Shown piece after piece: positions 52,813-62,448 of a stretch of 64,000 nucleotides of DNA. The stretch spans positions 124,001-188,000 of the forward strand of contig NZ_CABVLY010000001.1 in NCBI RefSeq assembly GCF_902498995.1. The letters are read 5' to 3'. The notes under the pieces are model-generated. The model searched no databases. It saw nothing but the letters and a program-made list of their open reading frames with translations, and was not told where the DNA came from. Each line of letters opens with the position of its first letter. Position 1 is the stretch's first letter. A program made the position numbers and the translations under genes. Source of the stretch: Burkholderia anthina. GTDB taxonomy: Bacteria > Pseudomonadota > Gammaproteobacteria > Burkholderiales > Burkholderiaceae.

Positions 52813-55800
52813 ATGGCAAAGTTTTTTATCGATCGCCCGATCTTCGCGTGGGTGATCGCCATCATCCTGATGCTGGCCGGGGTTGCGGCGATCTTCACGC
52901 TGCCGATCTCGCAGTATCCGACGATCGCGCCGCCATCGATCCAGATCACCGCGAACTACCCGGGCGCTTCCGCGAAGACGGTGGAAGACACGGTGACGCA
53001 GGTGATCGAGCAGCAGATGAGCGGTCTCGACAACTTCCTGTACATGTCGTCGACGAGTGACGACTCGGGCAACGCCACGATCACGCTGACGTTCGCACCG
53101 GGCACCAACGCCGACATCGCACAGGTTCAGGTCCAGAACAAGCTGTCGCTCGCGACGCCGATTCTGCCGCAGGTCGTGCAGCAGCTCGGCCTCAAGGTGA
53201 CGAAGTCGAGCAGCAGCTTCCTGCTGGTGCTCGCCTTCAACTCCGAAGACGGCAGCATGAACAAGTACGACCTCGCGAACTTCGTGGCGTCGCACGTGCA
53301 GGATCCGATCAGCCGGTTGAACGGCGTCGGTACCGTCACGCTGTTCGGCTCGCAGTACGCGATGCGGATCTGGCTCGACCCGAACCGCCTGACGAACTAC
53401 GGCCTCACGCCGGTCGACGTCAGCTCGGCGATCACAGCGCAGAACGTGCAGATCGCGGGCGGCCAGATCGGCGGCACGCCGGCCAAGCCGGGCACCGTGC
53501 TGCAGGCGACGATCACCGAATCGACGCTGCTGCAGACGCCCGAGCAGTTCGGCAACATCCTGCTGAAGGTCAACCAGGACGGCTCGCAGGTTCGCCTGAA
53601 GGACGTCGCGCAGATCGGCCTCGGCGGTGAGAACTACAACTTCGACACGAAGTACAACGGTCAGCCGACGGCCGGCCTCGGTATCCAGCTCGCGACCAAC
53701 GCGAACGCGCTCGCGACCGCGAAGGCCGTGCGCGCGAAGATCGACGAGCTCGCACCGTTCTTCCCGCACGGCCTCGTCGTGAAGTATCCGTACGACACGA
53801 CGCCGTTCGTGAAGCTGTCGATCGAGGAAGTGGTCAAGACGCTGCTCGAAGGGATCGTGCTCGTGTTCCTCGTGATGTATCTGTTCCTGCAGAACCTGCG
53901 GGCGACGATCATCCCGACGATCGCGGTGCCGGTGGTGCTGCTCGGCACGTTCGCGATCATGTCGATGGTGGGCTTCTCGATCAACACGCTGTCGATGTTC
54001 GGCCTCGTGCTCGCGATCGGCCTGCTGGTGGACGATGCGATCGTGGTGGTGGAGAACGTCGAGCGCGTGATGGCGGAAGAGGGGCTGTCTCCAAGGGAGG
54101 CGACCCGCAAGGCGATGGGCCAGATCACCGGCGCGCTCGTCGGCGTGGCGCTCGTGCTGTCGGCGGTGTTCGTGCCGGTCGCGTTCTCCGGCGGTTCGGT
54201 CGGCGCGATCTATCGCCAGTTCTCGCTGACGATCGTGTCGGCGATGGTGCTGTCCGTGCTGGTCGCGCTGATTCTGACGCCCGCATTGTGCGCGACGATC
54301 CTCAAGCCGATCCCGGAAGGCCATCACGAAGAGAAGAAGGGCTTCTTCGGCTGGTTCAACCGCACGTTCAACAACAGCCGCGACAAGTACCACGTCGGCG
54401 TGCACCACGTGATCAAGCGCTCGGGCCGCTGGCTCATCATCTATCTGGTCGTGATCGTCGCGGTCGGGCTGCTGTTCGTGCGCCTGCCGAAGTCGTTCCT
54501 GCCCGATGAAGACCAGGGCCTGATGTTCGTGATCGTGCAGACGCCGTCGGGGTCGACGCAGGAAACGACCGCGAAGACGCTCGCGAACATTTCCGACTAC
54601 CTGCTGAAGGACGAGAAGAACATCGTCGAATCGACGTTCACGGTCAACGGCTTCAGCTTCGCCGGCCGCGGCCAGAACTCGGGTCTCGTGTTCGTGAAGC
54701 TGAAGGACTTCTCGGAGCGCCAGCATGCGAACGAGAAGGTCCAGGCGCTGATCGGCCGGATGTTCGGTCGCTACGCGGGCTACAAGGACGCGGTCGTGAT
54801 TCCGTTCAACCCGCCGTCGATTCCGGAACTCGGCACCGCCGCCGGCTTCGACTTCGAGCTGACGGACAACGCGGGTCTCGGCCACGACGCGCTGATGGCC
54901 GCGCGTAACCAGCTGCTCGGGATGGCCTCGAAGGATCCGACGCTGCAGGGCGTGCGTCCGAACGGGCTGAACGATACGCCGCAGTACAAGGTCGACATCG
55001 ATCGCGAGAAGGCGAACGCGCTCGGCGTGACGGCGGATGCGATCGACCAGACGTTCTCGATCGCGTGGGCGTCGAAGTACGTGAACAACTTCCTCGACAC
55101 CGACGGCCGGATCAAGAAGGTGTACGTGCAGTCGGACGCACCGTTCCGGATGACGCCGGAGGACATGAACATCTGGTACGTGCGCAACGGGTCGGGCGGG
55201 ATGGTGCCGTTCAGCGCGTTCGCGACCGGTCACTGGACGTACGGTTCGCCGAAGCTCGAGCGTTACAACGGCGTGTCGGCGATGGAAATCCAGGGTCAGG
55301 CCGCACCGGGCAAGTCGACCGGTCAGGCGATGACGGCGATGGAAGGGATCGCGAAGAAACTGCCGGTGGGTATCGGCTATTCGTGGACCGGCCTGTCGTT
55401 CCAGGAAATCCAGTCGGGCTCGCAGGCGCCGATCCTGTACGCGATCTCGATCCTGGTCGTGTTCCTGTGTCTCGCGGCACTGTATGAAAGCTGGTCGATC
55501 CCGTTCTCGGTGATCATGGTGGTGCCGCTCGGCGTGATCGGCGCACTGCTCGCGGCGACGATGCGCGGCCTCGAGAACGACGTGTTCTTCCAGGTCGGCC
55601 TGTTGACCACGGTGGGCTTGTCCGCGAAGAACGCGATCCTGATCGTCGAGTTCGCGCGCGAGTTGCAGCAGACGGAGAAGATGGGGCCGATCGAGGCCGC
55701 GCTGGAAGCGGCGCGCCTGCGGCTGCGTCCGATCCTGATGACGTCGCTCGCGTTCATTCTCGGCGTGCTGCCGCTCGCGATCAGCAACGGCGCGGGTTCG

Positions 55801-56013
55801 GCGAGCCAGCACGCGATCGGTACCGGCGTGATCGGCGGGATGATCACGGCGACGTTCCTCGCGATCTTCATGATCCCGATGTTCTTCGTGAAGATTCGTT
55901 CGATCTTCAGCGGCGAGAAGGAAGACGTCGACGAGGCGCTGCGCCTGGCTCAGGAGCACTCGCACCACGAAGAGGAGCCGGGCAACGGCGACGAAGGCAA
56001 CAAGGGACAGTGA
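52813..56013 (+). CDS. bpeB: RND multidrug efflux pump, inner-membrane subunit
   Basis: A 1066-residue HAE-1 RND transporter with two repeats of six membrane helices. [23 protein letters not shown] marks the first helix; the proton-relay pair Asp407-Asp408 ([17 protein letters not shown]) falls at the AcrB positions; a second repeat begins near residue 540, and [16 protein letters not shown] lies in the C-terminal half. The acidic tail ([12 protein letters not shown]) is typical of Burkholderia members. Drugs and signal molecules are expelled to the outside by proton exchange, through BpeA and OprB. It is 15 bases after bpeA. Confidence 0.95.
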   Translation: MAKFFIDRPIFAWVIAIILMLAGVAAIFTLPISQYPTIAPPSIQITANYPGASAKTVEDTVTQVIEQQMSGLDNFLYMSSTSDDSGNATITLTFAPGTNADIAQVQVQNKLSLATPILPQVVQQLGLKVTKSSSSFLLVLAFNSEDGSMNKYDLANFVASHVQDPISRLNGVGTVTLFGSQYAMRIWLDPNRLTNYGLTPVDVSSAITAQNVQIAGGQIGGTPAKPGTVLQATITESTLLQTPEQFGNILLKVNQDGSQVRLKDVAQIGLGGENYNFDTKYNGQPTAGLGIQLATNANALATAKAVRAKIDELAPFFPHGLVVKYPYDTTPFVKLSIEEVVKTLLEGIVLVFLVMYLFLQNLRATIIPTIAVPVVLLGTFAIMSMVGFSINTLSMFGLVLAIGLLVDDAIVVVENVERVMAEEGLSPREATRKAMGQITGALVGVALVLSAVFVPVAFSGGSVGAIYRQFSLTIVSAMVLSVLVALILTPALCATILKPIPEGHHEEKKGFFGWFNRTFNNSRDKYHVGVHHVIKRSGRWLIIYLVVIVAVGLLFVRLPKSFLPDEDQGLMFVIVQTPSGSTQETTAKTLANISDYLLKDEKNIVESTFTVNGFSFAGRGQNSGLVFVKLKDFSERQHANEKVQALIGRMFGRYAGYKDAVVIPFNPPSIPELGTAAGFDFELTDNAGLGHDALMAARNQLLGMASKDPTLQGVRPNGLNDTPQYKVDIDREKANALGVTADAIDQTFSIAWASKYVNNFLDTDGRIKKVYVQSDAPFRMTPEDMNIWYVRNGSGGMVPFSAFATGHWTYGSPKLERYNGVSAMEIQGQAAPGKSTGQAMTAMEGIAKKLPVGIGYSWTGLSFQEIQSGSQAPILYAISILVVFLCLAALYESWSIPFSVIMVVPLGVIGALLAATMRGLENDVFFQVGLLTTVGLSAKNAILIVEFARELQQTEKMGPIEAALEAARLRLRPILMTSLAFILGVLPLAISNGAGSASQHAIGTGVIGGMITATFLAIFMIPMFFVKIRSIFSGEKEDVDEALRLAQEHSHHEEEPGNGDEGNKGQ

Positions 56014-57536
56014 TGATGCAAAAACACGCTTTGACTGCAATCGCGGTCGCGCTCTTTGCCACGGGCTGCACGATGGCGCCGCATTACAAGCGGCCCGACG
56101 CGCCCGTCGCGCAGGCGTACCCGGCCGAAGGCGTCTATGCGACGCAGCCGGGTGCTTCCGGTGCACGCAGCGCGAACGGCCAGGCGGCCACCGCCATCGG
56201 CTGGCGCGAATTCTTCGTCGATCCGCGCCTGCAGCGGCTGATCGAGATCGCGCTGAAGAACAATCGCGACCTGCGCGTGTCGGTGCTGAACATCGAGGCG
56301 GCGCGCGCGCAGTACCAGATCACGCGCGCGGGCCTGTTCCCGACGCTCGACGGCACGGGCACGGGCAATATCCAGCGCGTGCCGCAGGGCCTGTCGACGA
56401 CGGGCGCGCCGTACATCTCGCGCGCCTACAACGTCGGGCTCTCGGCGTCGTGGGAGCTCGACCTGTTCGGCCGCGTGCAGAGCCTGAAGGACCAGGCCCT
56501 CGCGCAGTACCTGTCGACGTCCTATGCGCGCCAGGCGCAGGAAATCTCGCTGGTGTCGCAGGTGGCTGACCAGTACCTGACGCTGCTGTCGACCGACGAT
56601 CTGCTGCAGGTCACGGAAAACACGCTGAAGACGGCACAGGACTCGTACAACCTGACGAAGCTGCAGTTCGACAACGGCACGGGCTCCGAGCTCGACCTGC
56701 GTCAGGCGCAGACGGTCGTCGAGACGGCACTCGCGAACCAGCAGTCGCAGGCACGCGCACGCGCTCAGGCGCTGAACGCGCTGGTGCTGCTGATCGGCGA
56801 GCCGCTGCCGGACGACCTGCCGGCAGGCATGCCGCTCGACGCGCAGAACCTGCTGACGGACGTGCCGGCCGGCCTGCCGTCGGACCTGCTCACGCGCCGT
56901 CCGGACGTGATGCAGGCCGAGCAGACGCTGCTGGCCGCGAACGCGAACATCGGTGCGGCACGCGCGGCATTCTTCCCGCGCATTTCGCTGACGGGCGCGT
57001 TCGGCACCGGCAGCCCGACGCTCGGCGGCCTCTTCAAGGCCGGCACGGCGGCGTGGTCGTTCGCGCCGCAGATCACGATGCCGATCTTCGAAGGCGGGCA
57101 GAACATCGCGAACCTGAACCTCGCGAACGTGCAGAAGCGCATCGAGATCGCCAACTACGAGAAGGCGATCCAGTCGGCCTTCCGCGAAGTGTCGGACGGG
57201 CTGGCCGCACGCGGCACGTACGACCAGCAGATCGCCGCGCTCGAGCGCAACGAGCACGCGCAGCAGCGCCGCTTCGACCTGTCGGACCTGCGTTACAAGA
57301 ACGGTGTCGACAGCTACCTGTCGGTGCTGACCGCGCAGACGGACCTGTACTCCGCACAGCAGACGCTGATCAGCGCGCGCCTGGCGCGCTGGACGAATCT
57401 CGTCGATCTGTATCGCGCGCTGGGCGGCGGCTGGATCCAGCACGCGGGCGAGACGCCGCGCGCGCCGGATCAGACGGTCGACTACGACAAGGCAGCCGCA
57501 CCGGCGCCTGCGTCGGCAGCGACGACGAACGGGTAA
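56013..57536 (+). CDS. oprB: Outer-membrane channel of the RND pump
   Basis: A 507-residue TolC/OprM-family lipoprotein. The signal ends in FATGC (Cys18 or so), and two tandem outer-membrane-efflux repeats follow (SWELDLFGRVQSLKDQALAQYL; LARWTNLVDLYRALGGGW near the end). It forms the trimeric exit duct of the BpeAB pump. The start ATG at 56013 overlaps the bpeB stop (TGATG). The Burkholderia name oprB refers to this pump and not to the glucose porin OprB of Pseudomonas. A strong terminator follows 65 bases later. Confidence 0.92.
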   Translation: MMQKHALTAIAVALFATGCTMAPHYKRPDAPVAQAYPAEGVYATQPGASGARSANGQAATAIGWREFFVDPRLQRLIEIALKNNRDLRVSVLNIEAARAQYQITRAGLFPTLDGTGTGNIQRVPQGLSTTGAPYISRAYNVGLSASWELDLFGRVQSLKDQALAQYLSTSYARQAQEISLVSQVADQYLTLLSTDDLLQVTENTLKTAQDSYNLTKLQFDNGTGSELDLRQAQTVVETALANQQSQARARAQALNALVLLIGEPLPDDLPAGMPLDAQNLLTDVPAGLPSDLLTRRPDVMQAEQTLLAANANIGAARAAFFPRISLTGAFGTGSPTLGGLFKAGTAAWSFAPQITMPIFEGGQNIANLNLANVQKRIEIANYEKAIQSAFREVSDGLAARGTYDQQIAALERNEHAQQRRFDLSDLRYKNGVDSYLSVLTAQTDLYSAQQTLISARLARWTNLVDLYRALGGGWIQHAGETPRAPDQTVDYDKAAAPAPASAATTNG

Positions 57537-57598
57537 GCACGACGGCGGGCAGGGGCGGGCGACCGCTCCGGTTCGCCGAAGCGCTGGACCGTACATGC

Positions 57599-57637
57599 AA
57601 AACGCCACGGACGAGCGTCCGTGGCGTTTTCTTTTTG
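57599..57637 (+). terminator. Intrinsic terminator after oprB
   Basis: Perfect 10-bp stem CGCCACGGAC / GTCCGTGGCG, GAGC loop, A run before and T run after. Confidence 0.92.
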
Positions 57638-57738
57638 GGCGGCGGGTTTGCGGTGAGGGCGGGGAAGGCGGGGCGGGGGGCGCGCGTGCTGTCGTTGCGT
57701 TGAGCGGTGGAGCCGAGCGACGTTGCATGGCACGCTGT

Positions 57739-57787
57739 CGCCAGCCGCCAGCCGCCAGCCGCCAGCCGCCAGCCGCCAGCCGCCAGC
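57739..57787. repeat. Tandem heptamer repeat (CGCCAGC, seven copies)
   Basis: Seven perfect head-to-tail copies of CGCCAGC, in the intergenic region between the oprB terminator and the end of the purine permease gene. A 7-base unit outside any gene is likely to vary in copy number by slipped-strand replication. The 388-base gap between oprB and the permease gene otherwise holds only the two terminators. Confidence 0.9.
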
Positions 57788-57849
57788 TCCCCATCGCCAG
57801 AACGCTCCCGCCCTCGCAGCCACCCCCGCCTCTGCGCCCCGCACAAAGC

Positions 57850-57880
57850 AAAACGCCACGGCATGCCGTGGCGTTTTTCC
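57850..57880 (-). terminator. Intrinsic terminator of the purine permease gene
   Basis: Self-complementary 20-base core CGCCACGGCA / TGCCGTGGCG flanked by A and T runs, 45 bases past the minus-strand permease stop. It resembles the oprB terminator in sequence. Confidence 0.8.
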
Positions 57881-57924
57881 TTTACCGCGTCGCGCCGCGA
57901 TCCGGCGCGTCCGGGTCGGGCCGA

Positions 57925-59301
57925 TCAGTGATGCACGTCGGCCGGGCGTCCGTCGAAGTCGTGTCCGGCGCGGCGGATGTCGCAACGTGCGTCCTTCTCG
58001 CCTTTCACGCCGTTGAACACGACGTTCAGGATCACCGAGGTCACCGACGCCAGCAGGATGCCGCTATGCAGGATCGGTGCGAGTGCCGGCGGCAGCTTCG
58101 AGAAGAAGTGCGGCGACACGACCGGCACGAGGCCCATGCCGATGCTCACGGCGACGATGAACAGGTTGTGCGTGTTGTTCACGAAGTCGACCTTCGACAG
58201 CACCTTGATGCCGTTCGCGGCCACCATCCCGAACATCACGATGCCCGCGCCGCCCAGCACGAACGGCGGCACCGATGCGACGACCTGCGCCATCTTCGGG
58301 AACAGGCCGAGCAGCACCAGGATCACGCCGCCCGTCGCGCAGACGAACCGGCTCTTCACGCCCGTCACGCCGATCAGGCCGACGTTCTGCGAGAACGACG
58401 TATGCGGGAACGAGTTGAAGATGCCGCCGATCAGCGTGCCGAGACCGTCGACGCGCAGGCCGCGCACGAGACGCTCCTGGTTGACCGGACGGTCGACCAT
58501 GTCGCCGACGGCGAGGAACATCCCGGTCGATTCGATGAACGTCACGAACATCACCGTGACCATCGTCGCGATCGACAGCGGGTCGAAGTGCGGCCAGCCG
58601 AAGTGGAACGGCATCACGATGCCGACCCAGGCGGCGTGCGCCACGCCGTCGGTATTCACGCGGCCGATGGCGAACGCGATCACGAAGCCGGCGACGATGC
58701 CGAGCAGCACCGAGATGTTCGCGAGGAAACCGCGGCCGTACTTGTTGATCAGCAGGATCAGCGTGAGCACGAGCAGCGACAGGCCGAGGTAGACGGGGCT
58801 GCCGTACTCGGGGTTGCCGACGCCGCCGGCCGCCCAGTTGATGCCGACTTCCATCAGCGACAGTCCGATCACCGCGATTACAGTGCCGACGACGACCGGC
58901 GGGAAGAACCGCAACAGCTTGCCGATCATCGGCGCGAGCACGATGCCGATGATGCCGGCCGCGATCGTCGAACCGAAGATGTCGAGAATGCCGAGGCCGG
59001 GGTTGGTGCCGATCGCGATCATCGGGCCGACTGCCGCGAACGTGCAGCCCATGATGACGGGCAGGCGGATCCCGAAGATCCACAGGCCGAGCGTCTGGAT
59101 CAGCGTTGCGATGCCGCACGAAAACAGATCGGCGCTGATCAGAAACGCGATCTGGTCTTTCGGCAGCTTCAGCGCGCCGCCGATGATGAGCGGCACGGCG
59201 ACAGCGCCGGCGTACATGACGAGGACGTGCTGGAGACCAAGCGTTACAAGCTTGCCGGTCGGCAGCACCTCATCGCACGGATGGACCGTGTTCGATTGCA
59301 T
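57925..59301 (-). CDS. NCS2-family purine (xanthine/uric acid) permease
   Basis: A 458-residue nucleobase-cation symporter of the NAT/NCS2 family with about 14 membrane segments. The NAT signature is present as SFSQNVGLIGVTGVKSRFV, and other family stretches are LQHVLVMYAGAVAVPLIIG and VIMGCTFAAVGPMI. TG in place of TR within the signature is typical of the bacterial xanthine/urate branch (XanQ, UacT) rather than uracil carriers. The start at 59301 (MQSNTVHPCDEVLPTGKL) precedes the first conserved region. It has a long leader with hairpins, and a terminator behind. Substrate is inferred from the signature. Confidence 0.85.
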   Translation of the reverse strand: MQSNTVHPCDEVLPTGKLVTLGLQHVLVMYAGAVAVPLIIGGALKLPKDQIAFLISADLFSCGIATLIQTLGLWIFGIRLPVIMGCTFAAVGPMIAIGTNPGLGILDIFGSTIAAGIIGIVLAPMIGKLLRFFPPVVVGTVIAVIGLSLMEVGINWAAGGVGNPEYGSPVYLGLSLLVLTLILLINKYGRGFLANISVLLGIVAGFVIAFAIGRVNTDGVAHAAWVGIVMPFHFGWPHFDPLSIATMVTVMFVTFIESTGMFLAVGDMVDRPVNQERLVRGLRVDGLGTLIGGIFNSFPHTSFSQNVGLIGVTGVKSRFVCATGGVILVLLGLFPKMAQVVASVPPFVLGGAGIVMFGMVAANGIKVLSKVDFVNNTHNLFIVAVSIGMGLVPVVSPHFFSKLPPALAPILHSGILLASVTSVILNVVFNGVKGEKDARCDIRRAGHDFDGRPADVHH

Positions 59302-59749
59302 CTGTCTCACTCCATGATCTTGTTTTCGGGGTGATACGAAGTTATGCGGAATGCACCATCGCAACAAGAGCGCTGGGTTCTATTCCGTTCTTTGCTGGTT
59401 CGATATGCCATTTCGGCATGAAACGGGGTGTCGATCATCGGGAAACTGCCGCAGGAGTGAGGTTCCCCGGTTTTATAGCCCTCCAAAATAGCGCGGACCC
59501 CCGAGTCAAATATAGGTGGCTTTATGGTGTGTATCGCGCGTGCGGCATAGTGGCAAAAACGACCTGCGAAAAATCGTGCCGGGTTAACCCGCGAGCGGCC
59601 GTTTTTGCCGTCAAGGTGCACCCGGGTGCCACCGGCCGGTCGCGGCCGCGTTTTGGCGTCGTCGATGCGCAAATCCGCCGCGTAAATCGGGGCGCGTATC
59701 GCGATCCCGCTATCATCGATATCCGTTCATTCGAATATCGCCCCCCGTC
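59302..59749. other. Intergenic region with purine-permease leader hairpins and xylB promoter
   Basis: About 450 bases without a gene. On the permease (minus) side are two hairpins: GGGGAAC / GTTTCCC with a 15-base loop (59440-59468) and a small ATGCC / GGCAT stem (59405-59419), within about 170 bases upstream of the permease ATG. On the other side, TATCAT (59711-59716) is a plausible -10 for the kinase gene at 59750. Purine-transporter leaders are common hosts of riboswitches; none could be confirmed. Confidence 0.4.
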
Positions 59750-61201
59750 ATGCGCCTGCTCGGAATCGACCTCGGCACCGGCTCCGTCAAACTCGTCACG
59801 CTCGATGCCGACGGCATCGAGCGTGCGGTCGCGAGCGAACCCTATGCGTTGTCGTCGCAGCAGCCGGGCTGGGCGGAAATCTCGCCGCACGTCTGGTGGG
59901 ATGCGCTGGTGCGCGCCGCCGCGAAATTGCCGGACGGCGAGCGCGAGCAGGTTGTCGCGATCGGTTTCTCCGGCCAGATGCATGGCGTCGTGCTGATCGA
60001 CGCGGCCGGGCAGCCGGTGCGGCCCGCGCTGCTGTGGCCCGATACGCGCGCGGTGCGCGAAGCCGATGCGGCCGGCCGGCCCGTCGCCGGTTTGCCCGTC
60101 GCACCGAACCCCGTCGCGCCCGGCATGGCGGGGCCGCTGCTGCGCTGGCTGGCCGAACACGAGCCGCAGGCATTGCGTGCCGCGCGCTGGGCCGTGCAGC
60201 CGAAGGACTGGCTGCGCATCGCGCTGGGCGGCGACGTCGCGGCCGATCCGAGCGACGCGTGCGCGACCGCGCTCGCGACGCCGGACGGCGCGTGGGACAC
60301 GCCGCGGATCGCCGCGCTCGGCCTGCCGGCCGACCGCTTCGCGCCGGTGCGCGCGTCGGGCATGCGCTGCGGCGCGCTCGGTGCGCAGGCCGCCGCGGCA
60401 CTCGGGTTGCCGGCCGGCGTGCCGCTCGCGACGGGCGCCGCCGATACCGCATGCGCGGCGCTCGGCAGCGGGCTCGTCGCGGCTGGCGACGCCCTGCTGA
60501 CCACCGGCAGCGGCGGCCAGATCGTCGTGCTCGCGGATACGTTGCCGCCTGCGCGGCGCGGACTGCATCGCTATCGCACGGCGGCGGGCGGCGGCTATTA
60601 CACGATGGCCGCGATGCAGAACGTCGGGCTTGCGCTTGAAGCCGTGCGCGGCTGGCTCGGCTATGCGAACTGGCCCGATGCATACGACGACGCGTTCGCG
60701 CAGCCGGCGTCCGGGCGGGTGTGTTTTCTGCCGTATCTGACGGGCGAGCGCTCGCCCTGGATGAACCCCGATGCGCGCGGCGGCTGGCTCGGTCTCGGGC
60801 TTGGCGACACGCGCGGCGCGATGATGCGCGCGGCATTCGAAGGCGTCGCGTTCGCTTTGCGCGCGGGGCTCGATGCGATTCGCGATGCGAACCATGCGGA
60901 TCCGGTGACGACGCTGCGCCTCGCGGGCGGCGGCTCGGTCGATCCGCGCTGGCGACAGTTGCTCGCGGACGCGCTCGGCGCGTCGCTCGACGCGGTCGAC
61001 TGCCCGAATGCCGCGACGCGCGGTGCCGGGCTGCTCGCGGGTGTCGCAATCGGGCACTGGCGCGAAGACGCGTTGCACACGCTGGCGCCGGCCGCATCGC
61101 CGGTCGCCGCGCCGCGCGACGATCGTGCGCTGGCCGCACGTCACGCACGCTTCGTCGACCTGTATGCGCGAACGGATGCATGGTTCACGGCGGGTGTTTA
61201 A
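59750..61201 (+). CDS. xylB: FGGY-family kinase, xylulokinase-like
   Basis: A 483-residue sugar kinase. N-terminal MRLLGIDLGTGSVKLVTLD holds the first phosphate-binding motif, GFSGQMHGVVLID and LLWPDTRAV the substrate region, and C-terminal LRLAGGGSVDPRWRQLLADALG the ATP motif. The order and the SGQMHG signature match xylulokinase (D-xylulose to xylulose 5-phosphate). No xylose isomerase, transporter or regulator is beside it, so the in vivo sugar could be another ketose or polyol product. Confidence 0.85.
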   Translation: MRLLGIDLGTGSVKLVTLDADGIERAVASEPYALSSQQPGWAEISPHVWWDALVRAAAKLPDGEREQVVAIGFSGQMHGVVLIDAAGQPVRPALLWPDTRAVREADAAGRPVAGLPVAPNPVAPGMAGPLLRWLAEHEPQALRAARWAVQPKDWLRIALGGDVAADPSDACATALATPDGAWDTPRIAALGLPADRFAPVRASGMRCGALGAQAAAALGLPAGVPLATGAADTACAALGSGLVAAGDALLTTGSGGQIVVLADTLPPARRGLHRYRTAAGGGYYTMAAMQNVGLALEAVRGWLGYANWPDAYDDAFAQPASGRVCFLPYLTGERSPWMNPDARGGWLGLGLGDTRGAMMRAAFEGVAFALRAGLDAIRDANHADPVTTLRLAGGGSVDPRWRQLLADALGASLDAVDCPNAATRGAGLLAGVAIGHWREDALHTLAPAASPVAAPRDDRALAARHARFVDLYARTDAWFTAGV

Positions 61202-61326
61202 ACTCGGGCACTTGTCCGGTTGCGTCAGCGATGACGTATCGTGGCAAGCCGACGGCCGTTTCCGGCACACGATGCGTGCCGGGATCGACGATCATGCCCG
61301 GCACGATAGGGGCCGCATGTGCCGGG

Positions 61327-61497
61327 CGGTTTGGCTCGACAAGGGGCCGGTCGCTCGGGGCAGCACCGGGCGCTGGCTTCGCGACGCGGACGCAAGTCGA
61401 TGATCTGATTACACGCGCGCTGCCGCCCGGGAAGATCGACGGCGGCCGCGACCTGATGAACGGGAGCGAATCGTTTCGCTCGATCGTGCTGTATTGA
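61327..61497 (+). pseudogene. 3' remnant of a class III alcohol dehydrogenase (glutathione-dependent formaldehyde dehydrogenase)
   Basis: The last 33 codons (61399-61497) read DDLITRALPPGKIDGGRDLM then NGSESFRSIVLY and a TGA. This lines up with the conserved C-terminus of FrmA/AdhC enzymes (DDLITHTLPL...FDLMHAGKSIRSVV). A shorter block RFGSTRGRS at 61327-61353 in the same frame recalls the family AFGGVKGRT motif. Everything upstream is lost or scrambled, and no start or catalytic domain remains. It lies just before fghA, where frmA/adhC is normally found. The remaining bases of this 312-base gap show no gene. Confidence 0.65.
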
Positions 61498-61513
61498 ACG
61501 GAAGGGAAACCCC

Positions 61514-62362
61514 ATGCTCGAACTCGTTTCTTCGCATGCTTGCCACGGCGGCGAGCAACGCTTCTATCGCCACGACTCGAAGGCGATCGGCCTGCCGATG
61601 AAGTTCTCGGTGTACCTGCCGCCGCAGGCCGCGCACGGCCGCGTGCCGGCGCTGTTCTATCTCGCGGGGCTCACGTGCACCGAAGAGACGTTCGCGATCA
61701 AGGGCGGCGCGCAGCAATACGCGGCGCAGCACGGTATCGCGCTCGTGATGCCCGATACGAGCCCCCGCGGTGCGGGCGTGGCGGGCGAGACCGATGCGTG
61801 GGATTTCGGCGTCGGCGCGGGCTTCTACGTCGACGCGACGCAAGCGCCTTGGTCGACGCATTACCGGATGGAGTCGTACGTGACGGACGAGTTGCGCGAG
61901 CTCGTCGCGGCCGAGCTGCCGATCGACGGCGCGCGGCTCGGGATCTTCGGTCACTCGATGGGCGGGCATGGCGCGCTGACGCTCGCGCTGCGTCACCCGG
62001 GCCTGTACCGGTCGGTGTCGGCGTTCGCGCCGATCGCCGCGCCGACGCGCTGCCCGTGGGGCGAGAAGGCGTTCTCCGGTTATCTCGGCGCCGACCGCGA
62101 AGCGTGGAAGCAGCACGATGCGAGCGAACTCGTCGCGCGCGCGGATGCGCCGAAGTTCGCGGACGGCATCCTCGTCGACCAGGGCCTAGCCGACCAGTTC
62201 CTCCCGAACCAGCTGAACCCCGACGTGTTCGAAGCCGCATGCGCGAAGGCCGGGCAGCCGCTGACGCTGCGCCGTCATGCGGGCTACGACCACGGGTATT
62301 ACTTCATCTCGACGTTCATCGCCGATCACCTCGCGCATCACGCGCGCGTGCTGGCACGGTGA
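61514..62362 (+). CDS. fghA: S-formylglutathione hydrolase
   Basis: A 282-residue esterase-D family enzyme that hydrolyses S-formylglutathione to formate and glutathione, the second step of formaldehyde detoxification. Motifs are YLAGLTCTEETFAIKGG (with the Cys near residue 55), the nucleophile elbow GHSMGGHGA with Ser148, a catalytic Asp downstream and His in YDHGYYFISTFI. Full length. The dehydrogenase that supplies its substrate exists here only as a decayed remnant directly upstream, so an intact copy must be elsewhere if the pathway works. AACGGAAGGGAAA precedes the ATG. Confidence 0.95.
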   Translation: MLELVSSHACHGGEQRFYRHDSKAIGLPMKFSVYLPPQAAHGRVPALFYLAGLTCTEETFAIKGGAQQYAAQHGIALVMPDTSPRGAGVAGETDAWDFGVGAGFYVDATQAPWSTHYRMESYVTDELRELVAAELPIDGARLGIFGHSMGGHGALTLALRHPGLYRSVSAFAPIAAPTRCPWGEKAFSGYLGADREAWKQHDASELVARADAPKFADGILVDQGLADQFLPNQLNPDVFEAACAKAGQPLTLRRHAGYDHGYYFISTFIADHLAHHARVLAR

Positions 62363-62389
62363 GCGCGGCGCGCTGCATCGCGCGCGCAT

Positions 62390-62432
62390 GAAAAAACGCC
62401 GGCGCTGCCTTCGGGCATGCCGGCGTTTTCGT
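62390..62432 (+). terminator. Bidirectional intrinsic terminator
   Basis: Arms AAAACGCCGGC / GCCGGCGTTTT around a 14-base loop, with A and T runs, between the convergent fghA and metal-transporter permease genes. Confidence 0.9.
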
Positions 62433-62448
62433 TTTCGCCGCTAGACGA

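Noticed and set aside
51568..56166. A minus-strand open frame of more than 1,500 codons across bpeA-bpeB
   Set aside because: It is antisense to intact bpeA and bpeB, is dominated by Arg, His, Asp and Leu as expected from reversed GC-rich codons, and has no recognisable domain.
57739..57787. The heptamer array as a CRISPR or coding repeat
   Set aside because: Units are contiguous with no spacers, and the 7-base period yields different reading frames at each copy; no gene spans it.
57595..59334. A long plus-strand frame across the permease gene and the heptamer array
   Set aside because: It is a shadow of the permease on the opposite strand; composition is Asp/Arg/His-rich and there is no homology.
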